Below the pieces are notes generated by a model that did not search any database, had not been told where the DNA came from, and saw nothing but the letters and a program-made list of their open reading frames with translations. 64,000 nucleotides of DNA from Ascidiaceihabitans sp. (GTDB lineage Bacteria > Pseudomonadota > Alphaproteobacteria > Rhodobacterales > Rhodobacteraceae), in assembly GCA_028248455.1 (NCBI GenBank), contig JAOKHV010000002.1, forward strand, positions 1 through 64,000, given 5' to 3'. Shown piece by piece: positions 18,294 through 26,871 of the stretch (position 1 is the stretch's first letter; the number at the start of each line of letters is the position of its first letter). A program made the translations under genes and the position numbers.

Positions 18294-19505
18294 ATGGATT
18301 TTGGGCATCAACGTGAGCAAGGACGGCATATTTTGCTGCGTGAGATCGAGCGTCGCGGCCCAATTCCACGTATCGATCTTTCTCAAAACACGGGAATCAG
18401 CCGCGCGACCGTGACCACTGTAACCGCCGAATTGCTGCGTGATGGCCTGATCGAAGAGATCCCACGTGACTCTGAGTCCGCGACTGACATGAAACGCGGC
18501 CGCCCTCGCGTAGACCTCAAGATCGCAAGCGGTGCCCATTTGGTCGCAGGCATCAAGGTATCAGGTCATTCAATTTCTTTGATGCTTGTTGATTTCGAAG
18601 GGACACAAATTGCAGAGCTTGAAGTACCATTCCTTGACGGCCCTACATCCTGTGTAAGATTGACGGAACAAATCGCTCATGCCCTGGACGGCCTCACAGC
18701 ACTTGTCGGCAAAGCTGTTCACGACCTTTCAGGAATTGGTGTTGGACTTGCGGGTGTCGTCGATGCAGCCAACGGAACCGTCTATTGGTCACCATCTTTA
18801 GAAGAGCGCAACATCAATTTACGCGATAAATTGAACCAAGAACTGGGTGTTCCAACTTTTTTAGACAATGACGCCAACTTGGTTGCGATGGCAGAAAAGA
18901 CATTTGGCTTGGGCCGTGACCACTCTGACTTCATCGTGGTTACCATCGAAAGTGGTGTAGGTATGGGCCTTGTGATCAATGGTCAAATTTACCGCGGCAC
19001 GCGTGGGTGTGGTGCCGAATTTGGTCACACAAAAGTGCAGCTTGAGGGCGCATTGTGTCGTTGTGGCCAGCGCGGATGCCTTGAGGCATACGTAGCTGAT
19101 TATGCCTTGGTTCGTGAAGCAGCCAGTATCGGTTTCTTGGATTTAGACCAATCGATCGAGAGCCGCGTCAGCCATCTGTTGACCGCTGCCAAAGATGGGG
19201 ACCCAACAGCTAAGACCATTGTGGATCGTGCGAGTCGTATGTTTGCCCTTAGTCTTGCGAATTTAGTGAACGTCTTTGATCCACAGCTAATCATCTTAGC
19301 AGGTGAACAGATGCAATTTGATCACCTTTACGCCAAAGACGTTATTGAGGATATGCGCAAATCCATCGTTCAAATTGACAAGCCCCCACCAGACGTGGTG
19401 ATCCATAAGTGGGACAACTTAATGTGGGCGCGTGGCGCTGCCGCTTACGCATTAGATTTTGTATTTGATATGGCAGCAAAGGAGATACGCGAAGATGTGG
19501 GTTAA
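18294..19505 (+). CDS. ROK-family transcriptional regulator (XylR/NagC type)
   Basis: 403 residues. The N-terminal winged helix-turn-helix has the recognition stretch NTGISRATVTTVTAELLRDG (about residues 29-48). A ROK sugar-kinase-like domain follows with a zinc motif CRCGQRGCLEAY near residue 254. ROK repressors sense a sugar or sugar phosphate and control neighbouring uptake and kinase genes. The AGGAGAG ribosome site is 6 bases before the ATG. The neighbours xylB and the ABC remnant suggest xylose or another sugar as signal. The gene looks intact although most likely targets are broken. Confidence 0.88.
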   Translation: MDFGHQREQGRHILLREIERRGPIPRIDLSQNTGISRATVTTVTAELLRDGLIEEIPRDSESATDMKRGRPRVDLKIASGAHLVAGIKVSGHSISLMLVDFEGTQIAELEVPFLDGPTSCVRLTEQIAHALDGLTALVGKAVHDLSGIGVGLAGVVDAANGTVYWSPSLEERNINLRDKLNQELGVPTFLDNDANLVAMAEKTFGLGRDHSDFIVVTIESGVGMGLVINGQIYRGTRGCGAEFGHTKVQLEGALCRCGQRGCLEAYVADYALVREAASIGFLDLDQSIESRVSHLLTAAKDGDPTAKTIVDRASRMFALSLANLVNVFDPQLIILAGEQMQFDHLYAKDVIEDMRKSIVQIDKPPPDVVIHKWDNLMWARGAAAYALDFVFDMAAKEIREDVG

Positions 19506-19854
19506 AACTGCCGCAATTATAACGCTCATCGCTGGCCCTGTTTTTGCGACTCCGGCATTTGAGGTCCAATTCGTTCCATAGCACGCATACACAACTGGAT
19601 GGGAACATTATGTCGGCGGCGGACTTGCCGTTTTTGATTGCGATAATGGTTTGCAACTACGCGAGATCACCTTGGGTGGCGGCCATGCTGGTGGATTACT
19701 TGGCCCCCAACACTTTGGTTTGGATCAAGCCAAAGGCGTATCATTCCGTATTATTTGGCCTTATGGTGTGCATAGCGAATGGGCCAAGTCAAAACCGAAC
19801 CAACGTTTACAGGTGATACGTTCAGGCGATGCCTTGGATATCTTCCCTTATTGA
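19495..19854 (+). pseudogene. CRTAC1-type (FG-GAP/ASPIC-UnbV) protein, deleted and nonsense-mutated
   Basis: One reading frame encodes a signal peptide (MWVKTAAIITLIAGPVFATP), then a TAG at 19579, then GWEHYVGGGLAVFDCDN, the usual start of the FG-GAP region of CRTAC1-like proteins. It then jumps to LREITLGGGHAGGLLGPQHF and the ASPIC/UnbV-like end ending GDALDIFPY. The intervening several hundred residues of repeats are missing in frame. The start overlaps the end of the ROK gene, and the stop overlaps that of the convergent MauG pseudogene. Confidence 0.75.
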
Positions 19855-21027
19855 TCCAGCGGCAGACCACCCGGGGCAGACGAAGGAATTCTCAGTGCAC
19901 CCTTTAGGCTTTGTAGGTCAGTAAGTGCATTCAAGAACGCAATAATTTCTGCGATCTCTTTTTCGTTCAAATCAATCGATTCCAGTTCATTTGCCACAGC
20001 GATTTTTACAACCTCATCAGCATCACGCATAACCACAAAATCATCCTCGCCCATCTCTAAAGACAATACAGCTGCACTTTCTAGATAGGCATTAAGTGAT
20101 GCAATCGGATCAAGTTGATGGCGAACAACACCTTCTAACGTTCCATAAGCACAGCTATGACCATAGGGGTGATGTGCGCGACATTGCGCAACGATGGTGT
20201 TCTAAAGGCATATGCATCCGCAGGGTCGCCGGTCACACGCATGCGTCCTTCATCCCCTTGATGGCGTTCAAATTCAGTGGCCTTGCCCGGTCCAATCTGC
20301 GGCATGGAAATCATGATCCGTTTGGAACAGGCCGCGATTGCGTCTGAGGTATCAGTAAAGTGGATCGGGTCATCAGCCCCAACAATAGGATCAAAACGCG
20401 CGCGGTATTCTGGAATTTTTTCGATGCGTTTTACCAAGATAACCCATGCCCCACCCGGACCTGTCAGCACACCTTGACGCACTGCTTTGGACACATCGTT
20501 TTCGGAAAAATACCCTGCCATTTCAGCAGCAGACAATACAGGAAACATAGTTTGGGCAGACAGCAACGTCGCAACACCATTTTCCATTTCGCCACCCAAA
20601 GGCGTGCGAATACGAGAAGCGCGGGTCTTATCAACCTCGAGACGTCCATCATGAAAGCAGCTAACAAATTCAGCGGCACCCAAGTTGAACAACGCAGGTG
20701 CATTGCGCGGAATGCGTTTCTCTGGCGGGTTCGCAGCATCAATCACACGTTCCGTGCCAAGACCAACACCACCATCGCCAATACCAAGGGATATCCCATC
20801 AGCAGTGTTAAACCGTGGGTGATGGCAGGTCGCACATGAAACCGATTTACTGCCTGAAAGGATTGGATCCAAAAAACAGCAGTTGCCCCAACGCAATTTG
20901 TGGAGGATTGATCTCAGGAAAAACCGACATCAGCAGATGGCAGAGGATTGGCAAATCCAGTACTGGTTGTTAGCGCAAGGATTGCACCAACGCATACACC
21001 TGATAATTTTTCTTGAGCCAAATTCAT
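19848..21027 (-). pseudogene. MauG/cytochrome-c-peroxidase-like di-heme protein, frameshifted and deleted
   Basis: The pieces are in order. A signal peptide starts MNLAQEKLSGVCVGA at 21027. A short segment reads EINPPQIALGQLLFF in another frame. The main frame carries the first heme site SCATCHHPRF and IPRNAPALFNLGA. The frame then breaks near 20170 at PYGHS, and an intact C-terminus with LEMGEDDFVVMRDADE runs to 19848. The second heme CxxCH is missing; sequence jumps from SDAIAA to MPQIGPGK, an internal deletion. It therefore holds at least two frameshifts and one deletion. It would have been a periplasmic di-heme enzyme. Confidence 0.85.
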
Positions 21028-21041
21028 CTAAAATTCCATCC

Positions 21042-22493
21042 TTACTGTATCGTTTTCCACGCAAGGAAATTGTCGTGAAATTGATCGTAACGCAATCGGT
21101 AAGAATCCACCATCGCAGCATTCGGAACAATCGTTTTGGCAACTGGTGGCTTCGTCATTACATCCTCAACGGCAGCTCCCGTCACCCCACAGATGGCCAG
21201 CCTTGCCGCACCAAGCGCCGCACCAAAGTCACCTTGTTCAGGCAACTCAATTTTCAGGTTCAATACTGTCGCCAACATTTCAACCCAATAGGATGAGCGC
21301 GCACCGCCCCCAATTGCCAGGATGGTATCAAAGTTAGCACCCGTCAAGCGCAACGCCTCAAGACTGTCACGCAACGCAAAGCTTACCCCTTGAAGAACCG
21401 CTTGGGTCATCTCGGCGCGGTCCGTGGCAACGTCCAATCCAACAAAACCCGCACGCACTGCGCTGTCGTTGTGTGGTGTACGCTCACCCGAAAGGTAGGG
21501 ATAGAATTGAACGGTCGTTGGGGCACGCAGGGTGTCGCCCAACTCTGCAGTAAGGTCGGCAGGGCTTTGACCGGTAATGCGACTAAGCCAATTGAGGCTG
21601 TCAGTCGCTGCCAAAACCACACCCATCTGATACCACTGATCCGGAACCGCATGGCAAAACGTATGCACAGCACTACCTGCCATCGGGGAAAAACCATCAC
21701 GCCCCGCCAACAAAACACCCGATGTCCCCAACGACACAAATCCTGTGCCTTCAGACATCGCACCGATGCCACATGCAGCAACCGCGTTGTCCCCACCGCC
21801 TGCGACGACTTGAACACCACTTGGTAGACCATATTCCCCAGCAATCACTTGCCGCAATTCACCAACCACTTGTGAACCCTCAAAGAGTTTTGGCATCTGT
21901 GATCGTGTTAGGCCTGTTGCCGCAAGTAAATCATCGGACCAATCACGCGCACCAACATCAAGCCAAGAGGTCCCCGCACTGTCAGACATATCAGCAGAAT
22001 AGATCCCAGTAAGCCAAAAGCTCATGTAATCTTTGGGAAGCAAGACCATTGCAGTTTTAGCGAAAACTTCAGGCTCATGTTTAGCCACCCAATTTATCTT
22101 TGGTGCAGTAAAACCGGGGAAAACAATATTGCCTGTAAGGGCGCAAAACATTGGCATCGCATCAAGTGCGGCTGCCTCTACATGGCTGCGCGTATCATTC
22201 CATAAGATGCAAGGGCGCAGCACCGTTCCTTTCTGATCTAACAACGTGGCACCATGCATATGCCCCGAAATGCCGATGCCACGCACCGCCCCAAATGTTT
22301 TGGGGTGGGCATCACGCAGGCGCGCCATTACCGTTTTGCACGCCATGGTCCAATCTCTAGGATCTTGCTCCGACCAACCAACATTGGGATGTTCCACATC
22401 ATAGCTTGAGTCTGCCTCACCCACAGCGCGACCTGCCTCATCTACCAACAAGGCCCTTAAGCCCGACGTTCCCAAATCCAATCCGATGAACAT
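21042..22493 (-). CDS. xylB: xylulokinase
   Basis: FGGY-family sugar kinase that phosphorylates D-xylulose to xylulose 5-phosphate. The 483-residue protein opens with FIGLDLGTSGLRALLVDE (first phosphate site) and has GISGHMHGATLLD at about residues 76-88, ILWNDTRSHVEA, GGGDNAVAACGIG near residue 235, and a late AIGGGARSSYWVEMLATVL block. I start at the ATG at 22493; 18 bases of open frame lie upstream. No xylose isomerase gene is in the window, so its substrate source is unclear. A perfect inverted repeat lies 28 bases upstream. Confidence 0.92.
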   Translation of the reverse strand: MFIGLDLGTSGLRALLVDEAGRAVGEADSSYDVEHPNVGWSEQDPRDWTMACKTVMARLRDAHPKTFGAVRGIGISGHMHGATLLDQKGTVLRPCILWNDTRSHVEAAALDAMPMFCALTGNIVFPGFTAPKINWVAKHEPEVFAKTAMVLLPKDYMSFWLTGIYSADMSDSAGTSWLDVGARDWSDDLLAATGLTRSQMPKLFEGSQVVGELRQVIAGEYGLPSGVQVVAGGGDNAVAACGIGAMSEGTGFVSLGTSGVLLAGRDGFSPMAGSAVHTFCHAVPDQWYQMGVVLAATDSLNWLSRITGQSPADLTAELGDTLRAPTTVQFYPYLSGERTPHNDSAVRAGFVGLDVATDRAEMTQAVLQGVSFALRDSLEALRLTGANFDTILAIGGGARSSYWVEMLATVLNLKIELPEQGDFGAALGAARLAICGVTGAAVEDVMTKPPVAKTIVPNAAMVDSYRLRYDQFHDNFLAWKTIQ

Positions 22494-22520
22494 ATGTTTT
22501 ACTCTCCACAATCAAATCAA

Positions 22521-22551
22521 TTTTGACCTTCATTTAATTCACAGGTCAAAA
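22521..22551. promoter_or_regulatory. perfect 9-bp inverted repeat upstream of xylB
   Basis: TTTTGACCT (22521-22529) and AGGTCAAAA (22543-22551) are exact reverse complements separated by 13 bases, 28 bases before the xylB start. This fits an operator for a dimeric regulator or a 5'-leader hairpin. It does not match the dyads at the ROK gene, so another regulator is possible. Confidence 0.5.
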
Positions 22552-22732
22552 TAAAAAGAACCCGCTGCCGTGTCTGGCGTTTGACATTGATTTACGGCAC
22601 TCTGCTACAGCTAATACTATAAAGTATGACGAATAGGGGCCGCTTCCTTCATCTTACCAAATAAACTCCGGCCGGAGGCTCCCCACCTCAACCACGGGAA
22701 ATAGCCACAGTTATCAATCCAAAAGGCACGCT

Positions 22733-23425
22733 ATGACATTCAATCGCTCCCTCAAAATAGCCCCCTCTATCCTCGCCGCTGACTTCGCCAATTTTGGTGC
22801 TGAATGCGAAGCGATCGAAACCCAAGGAGCCGATTGGGTTCACATCGATGTAATGGACGGCCACTTTGTGCCCAACATCACATTTGGCCCAGCGACCTGT
22901 GCCGCTATTCGGCCCCACATCAAAGGCGTAATGGATGTCCATTTGATGATCTCGCCCGTCGACAGTTACATTGAAGCCTTTGCTGATTCAGGTGCAGACG
23001 TCATCACCGCGCACGTAGAGGCAACCCCGCACATTCACCGCACGATGCAAGCCATCCGCGCAAGTGGTACAAAGGCTGGGATTGCCCTTAATCCCGCAAC
23101 ACCAGCTTCTTCGATCGAATACCTTTTAGACATGGTCGATCTGGTCTGTGTGATGACAGTGAACCCTGGTTTCGGTGGACAAAAATTCATCCATTCACAA
23201 GTAGAAAAGGTGCGGCAAATCCGTTCCATGATCGGCGATCGCCCGATCCATATTCAGATCGATGGTGGCGTTGATCCAACAACTGCACCTTTGGTTGCTA
23301 ATGCGGGTGCCGACGTACTCGTTGCTGGCTCTGCAGTGTTTCGAGGTGGCTCTGTCAGCAACCCTGCGCCATACGGCGAAAATATCCGCAATATCCGCGC
23401 GGCGGCTGTCTCGATAGAAGTTTAA
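22733..23425 (+). CDS. rpe: ribulose-phosphate 3-epimerase
   Basis: Interconverts ribulose 5-phosphate and xylulose 5-phosphate in the pentose phosphate or Calvin cycle. The 230-residue TIM barrel has LKIAPSILAADFANFG at the N-terminus, the metal and catalytic segment HIDVMDGHFVPNITFGP (about residues 36-52), DVHLMI, TVNPGFGGQKF and the phosphate-binding DGGVDPTTAP near residue 181. It is next to xylB but on the other strand. A hairpin that can end both convergent transcripts follows directly. Confidence 0.95.
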   Translation: MTFNRSLKIAPSILAADFANFGAECEAIETQGADWVHIDVMDGHFVPNITFGPATCAAIRPHIKGVMDVHLMISPVDSYIEAFADSGADVITAHVEATPHIHRTMQAIRASGTKAGIALNPATPASSIEYLLDMVDLVCVMTVNPGFGGQKFIHSQVEKVRQIRSMIGDRPIHIQIDGGVDPTTAPLVANAGADVLVAGSAVFRGGSVSNPAPYGENIRNIRAAAVSIEV

Positions 23426-23426
23426 G

Positions 23427-23452
23427 TTTAGGGCGGGGTTACCCCGCCTAAA
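23427..23452. terminator. hairpin between convergent rpe and acyl-CoA synthetase genes
   Basis: The arms TTTAGGGCGGGG and CCCCGCCTAAA close over a TTA loop with one bulged base. The hairpin fills the 30-base gap between the two stop codons. A-rich and T-rich stem ends suit termination in both directions. Confidence 0.75.
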
Positions 23453-23455
23453 CGC

Positions 23456-24949
23456 TCAGTTCAACAGATCAGAAAATGTAACCAGCAACTTATGCTTTAG
23501 AATTTTTCCCGTAGGTGCGGCAGGCAATGCTTCAACCAAGATAAACTGTTTAGGGCGCTTGTATGCCGTCAAACGTTGCGCCACGAAGTCTTGTAACTCC
23601 TGAACCGAAATACCTTTCAGGTCGGCTACCTGCACAAAGGCAAGCACCTCCTCGTCGCCATCTTTGGGCCGCCCAATTACAGCCGCCTGAACGACCAGAG
23701 GATGATCGTTCAACGCAGCTTCCACCTCAGGCGGATAGACATTAAAACCACCGTGAATAATCAGTTCTTTGGAACGCCCCAAGATGTGCAGCAAACCCTG
23801 TTCGTCGATCTGCCCCAAATCCCCTGTGTGCATCCACCCGTCTGCGCCTAGCACTTTGGCTGTCTCTTCAGGGTTCCTGTAGTACCCTCTCATCACATGT
23901 GGCCCACGCGACAACACCTCCCCCATGCTGGCATTACCACCGTCAACGTTGTGATCAATCGCGATTTCAACACCGGGTAGCGCAGATCCAGCAGACGTAT
24001 CAACCGCATCAATTTCATTGCGCGTTGCCGAGACACCAGCCGTGGTTTCCGTCATGCCATATCCGTTCTGAAGGGCCACGCCGTAAAATGCTTCAGCCTC
24101 ACGCTTCCATGTCGGATCAAGGGGGGCAGCCCCCGAAGAGACATAGCGCAACGTCTTTGATCCAAGGGCCTTAAAACCTTGTTCTTTTGTATACTGCATC
24201 AGCAACGCGTGCATCTGCGGTACTCCTGAAAACAAAGTAACTCCAGCGCGCAATGCCGCATACACTTTGGCCACCTCAAATCGCGGAGCAAGCAACACAG
24301 GGGCACCGGCATAGACAGCTGCAACAACAACGGAGCAAAGGCCAAAAACATGCGTCGTTGGCAAAACACCATAAACAACATCGGCATGCGTCATGTCGCG
24401 CAAATTGGCCGAAGTAAACCCGCCAAATCGAACGTTTCCATGGGTTAGCATAACACCTTTGGGATCACCCGTGGTGCCTGTCGTATACAATAAAACAGCG
24501 ACATCGCCCGCCAATTCAGATGGGCCACCGACCGATGCCGTGACATACATTGAACCATAGCTGCCTGTAACCTCCACCCCATTCAACCGCACCGCATGGT
24601 GCTGAGCATCAGTTGAGACACTGGTCGTCATGATAACAATGGATGGTTCGCAGTGCTCGATAACGCGCGCAACCTCTGCCCCTGTCTGCCGCGCATTCAC
24701 AGGAACCACGCAGGCCCCGATTTTCCAAGCCGCGAATAGAACTGCAACGGCTGCAATGCAATTTTCAGACAGCAATAATACCCGATCGCCCGACTGCACA
24801 CAGTTGGCTATCAGAATTTCCGCAACCTCATCACATGCCGCGCCCAAAGCGCCATAATTTAGAGTGATACCCGTGCTGTCAGACATAGCTGGTGCATCCG
24901 CGCGTGTAGCGATTTGATGTGCCAGATAGCCATAGACGCTTTGGGTCAT
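23456..24949 (-). CDS. acyl-CoA synthetase (AMP-forming), PimA/FadD-like
   Basis: ATP-dependent CoA ligase of the adenylate-forming superfamily, 497 residues. It has the P-loop YTTGTTGDPKG (residues 155-165), NGYGMTETTAG (A5), HTGDLGQIDE and GRSKELIIHGGFNVYPPEVE (A7/A8), and the catalytic lysine in PTGKILKHKL near the C-terminus. It is the last gene of a five-gene beta-oxidation operon and overlaps the enoyl-CoA hydratase by 4 bases. The acid it activates cannot be read from sequence. The operon layout resembles the pim genes for dicarboxylic acids, where PimA plays this role. Confidence 0.88.
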   Translation of the reverse strand: MTQSVYGYLAHQIATRADAPAMSDSTGITLNYGALGAACDEVAEILIANCVQSGDRVLLLSENCIAAVAVLFAAWKIGACVVPVNARQTGAEVARVIEHCEPSIVIMTTSVSTDAQHHAVRLNGVEVTGSYGSMYVTASVGGPSELAGDVAVLLYTTGTTGDPKGVMLTHGNVRFGGFTSANLRDMTHADVVYGVLPTTHVFGLCSVVVAAVYAGAPVLLAPRFEVAKVYAALRAGVTLFSGVPQMHALLMQYTKEQGFKALGSKTLRYVSSGAAPLDPTWKREAEAFYGVALQNGYGMTETTAGVSATRNEIDAVDTSAGSALPGVEIAIDHNVDGGNASMGEVLSRGPHVMRGYYRNPEETAKVLGADGWMHTGDLGQIDEQGLLHILGRSKELIIHGGFNVYPPEVEAALNDHPLVVQAAVIGRPKDGDEEVLAFVQVADLKGISVQELQDFVAQRLTAYKRPKQFILVEALPAAPTGKILKHKLLVTFSDLLN

Positions 24950-25719
24950 CTGCCGTACTCGGGTTTGCGTTTTTCTAGGAAGGCCGCGATCCCCTCAGCG
25001 GCTTCGTCTTCGCCAACTGCAAACGCCATAGCATCGCGTTCCAAGTCAAGCTGTGCTGCTTCAGAGTGGTCATAAGCCGTTGCGACCATCGACCGAATGC
25101 AACCTTGGGCGTCACGCGGACCTACGGCAACCACATCCGCCCACACATGCGCCTCAGCTATAACTTGCTCACCATCGACGACCGCGTTTACTGCACCCAA
25201 CGCCAGCATACGCTCTGCAACCGCAGGACGGCCAAGAACGCACATCTCCATAGCCAAAGGTCGAGGAATCATACGGGCAAGCGAGGCAGTTAATCCACCA
25301 TCCGGAACCAATCCAGCTTTGACATAGGCAGCAGTGAATTTAGCACCTGCCTCGATCACGATGAAATCGCAAGCCAAGGCGATAGATGCCCCAGCTCCAG
25401 CAGCGCCACCTTTAACAGCCGCAATCACAGGGACAGGACAGGCACGAATTGCCCGGATTACATCATGCAACAGCTCTACTTTTTCGCGGCGCTTTGGCTC
25501 TGGCAATCCACGTCGTTCGATCAATGCGTTCAAATCACCACCGGCGCAAAAGAACCCACCTTGGGAAGTGATTATAATCGCGCGAATGCGACGATCTTTT
25601 GCCCTCTCAACCGCATCCAAAATAGTCTTGTAAAATTCTGGAGTAAGTGCTCCACGCTTGTCAGCATTGCCGTTCCAAACAATCAGGCGGTCCTTTGCGT
25701 CTTCAACGTATGCGCTCAT
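24946..25719 (-). CDS. enoyl-CoA hydratase/isomerase family protein
   Basis: A 257-residue crotonase-fold protein. The oxyanion-hole segments are GGFFCAGGDLNAL (about residues 53-65) and KGGAAGAGASIALACDF (near 101-117), followed by AGLVPDGGLTASLARM. The usual second catalytic glutamate (in LPE) is replaced by VPDGG, so it may be an isomerase or hydrolase rather than a standard hydratase. The ATG at 25719 has a GGAG site; the frame is open a little further upstream. Confidence 0.85.
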   Translation of the reverse strand: MSAYVEDAKDRLIVWNGNADKRGALTPEFYKTILDAVERAKDRRIRAIIITSQGGFFCAGGDLNALIERRGLPEPKRREKVELLHDVIRAIRACPVPVIAAVKGGAAGAGASIALACDFIVIEAGAKFTAAYVKAGLVPDGGLTASLARMIPRPLAMEMCVLGRPAVAERMLALGAVNAVVDGEQVIAEAHVWADVVAVGPRDAQGCIRSMVATAYDHSEAAQLDLERDAMAFAVGEDEAAEGIAAFLEKRKPEYGR

Positions 25720-25764
25720 TCGTGTTTCTCCGTTCACATATCGGAAGGGTACGCTCTCCCATTC

Positions 25765-26868
25765 TCAGGGTTGTGTGAGCGCCATGAACTTCTCCAAGTG
25801 GTAATCCGTATCTCCAAACCGATGGTCTGCCATCGTGATCCGTTTAGCAATATGTGCCAACTCGTATTCTTGGGTCATTGCGATGCCACCATGCATCTGT
25901 ATTGACTCCTCAGCTATTAGTCGCCCAGCACGCCCCATGAGATTCTTTGCCGCGTGGATATTGATGTCGCGGGTGCGCTCATCGCTTTCGAAATAACCCG
26001 CTGCCCGAATAACTGCGGAACGCGCCTGTTCCATTTCAATCAACATGTCAGACATGCGATGTGCCAATGCCTGGAAGGTTGCAATAGGGCGTCCAAATTG
26101 CTGTCTGGTCACAAGATACTCCTGTGTCAGTTCAGTCGCCGCAGTCATCTCGCCTAACGTTTCGGCGCACTGTGCCACCGTCGCGATAGCGTATGCATCC
26201 TTTAACAATGCAAAACCTTTACCCTCTTCGCCGATCAAAGAACCTTCAACGCCATCCAGCGTAACCTCTGCGGCATGGCCGCCAGCGATCAAAGCGTAAT
26301 CCTGTATCGTTAATCCGGCAGCATCCTTTTCAACAAAGTAAAGTGAAATTCCGTTTTCATCTGATACTTCACCGCTGATACGGGCTGATACAATCAAAAC
26401 ATCCGAAGCCAGTGCGTTTACAACCACGGCTTTGCGTCCGTTCAGGATACCATTCACCGAAGTTGTTCGCACATAATTCAAGTCATACCGGCTGGTTGGT
26501 TCGCCGTGGGCCAAAGCCAATTGAAGGTCCCCATTGATAAGGTCTGCTACACGGTCCAATTCACCAGCCGCAGCCAGAACACGACCTGATAATAGCGCAC
26601 CGTCCAGAAACGGGCTCATGATATTGGCACGGCCCAACTCTTCGAAAATCAACGCGATATCTGCGCCTGTCCCGCCAAAGCCACCTTGTTCTTCAGTGAA
26701 AAACGCCCCAATCACTCCCATCTCCGCCATCGCATGCCAGAGGTCCGATGTTACGCCAGTCTCTGAGCTCAGAGCCTCGTTACGGGTTTCAGAATTGCAG
26801 GAGTATTTCAAAAAACGGCGCAGCGAATCTTGAAGCATTTGGTGTTCGGCAGTTAGATCAAAATTCAT
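25765..26868 (-). CDS. acyl-CoA dehydrogenase, small-subunit (PimD-like)
   Basis: A 367-residue FAD-dependent acyl-CoA dehydrogenase. Helical N-domain, beta middle domain and C-domain are all present, ending in HGGIAMTQEYELAHIAKRIT. It pairs with the adjacent 397-residue dehydrogenase, only 3 bases upstream. The large/small pair is the arrangement of pimeloyl-CoA dehydrogenase PimC/PimD and related heterodimers. Electrons would pass to electron-transfer flavoprotein. Substrate is inferred only from the operon layout. Confidence 0.85.
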   Translation of the reverse strand: MNFDLTAEHQMLQDSLRRFLKYSCNSETRNEALSSETGVTSDLWHAMAEMGVIGAFFTEEQGGFGGTGADIALIFEELGRANIMSPFLDGALLSGRVLAAAGELDRVADLINGDLQLALAHGEPTSRYDLNYVRTTSVNGILNGRKAVVVNALASDVLIVSARISGEVSDENGISLYFVEKDAAGLTIQDYALIAGGHAAEVTLDGVEGSLIGEEGKGFALLKDAYAIATVAQCAETLGEMTAATELTQEYLVTRQQFGRPIATFQALAHRMSDMLIEMEQARSAVIRAAGYFESDERTRDINIHAAKNLMGRAGRLIAEESIQMHGGIAMTQEYELAHIAKRITMADHRFGDTDYHLEKFMALTQP

Positions 26869-26871
26869 AGA

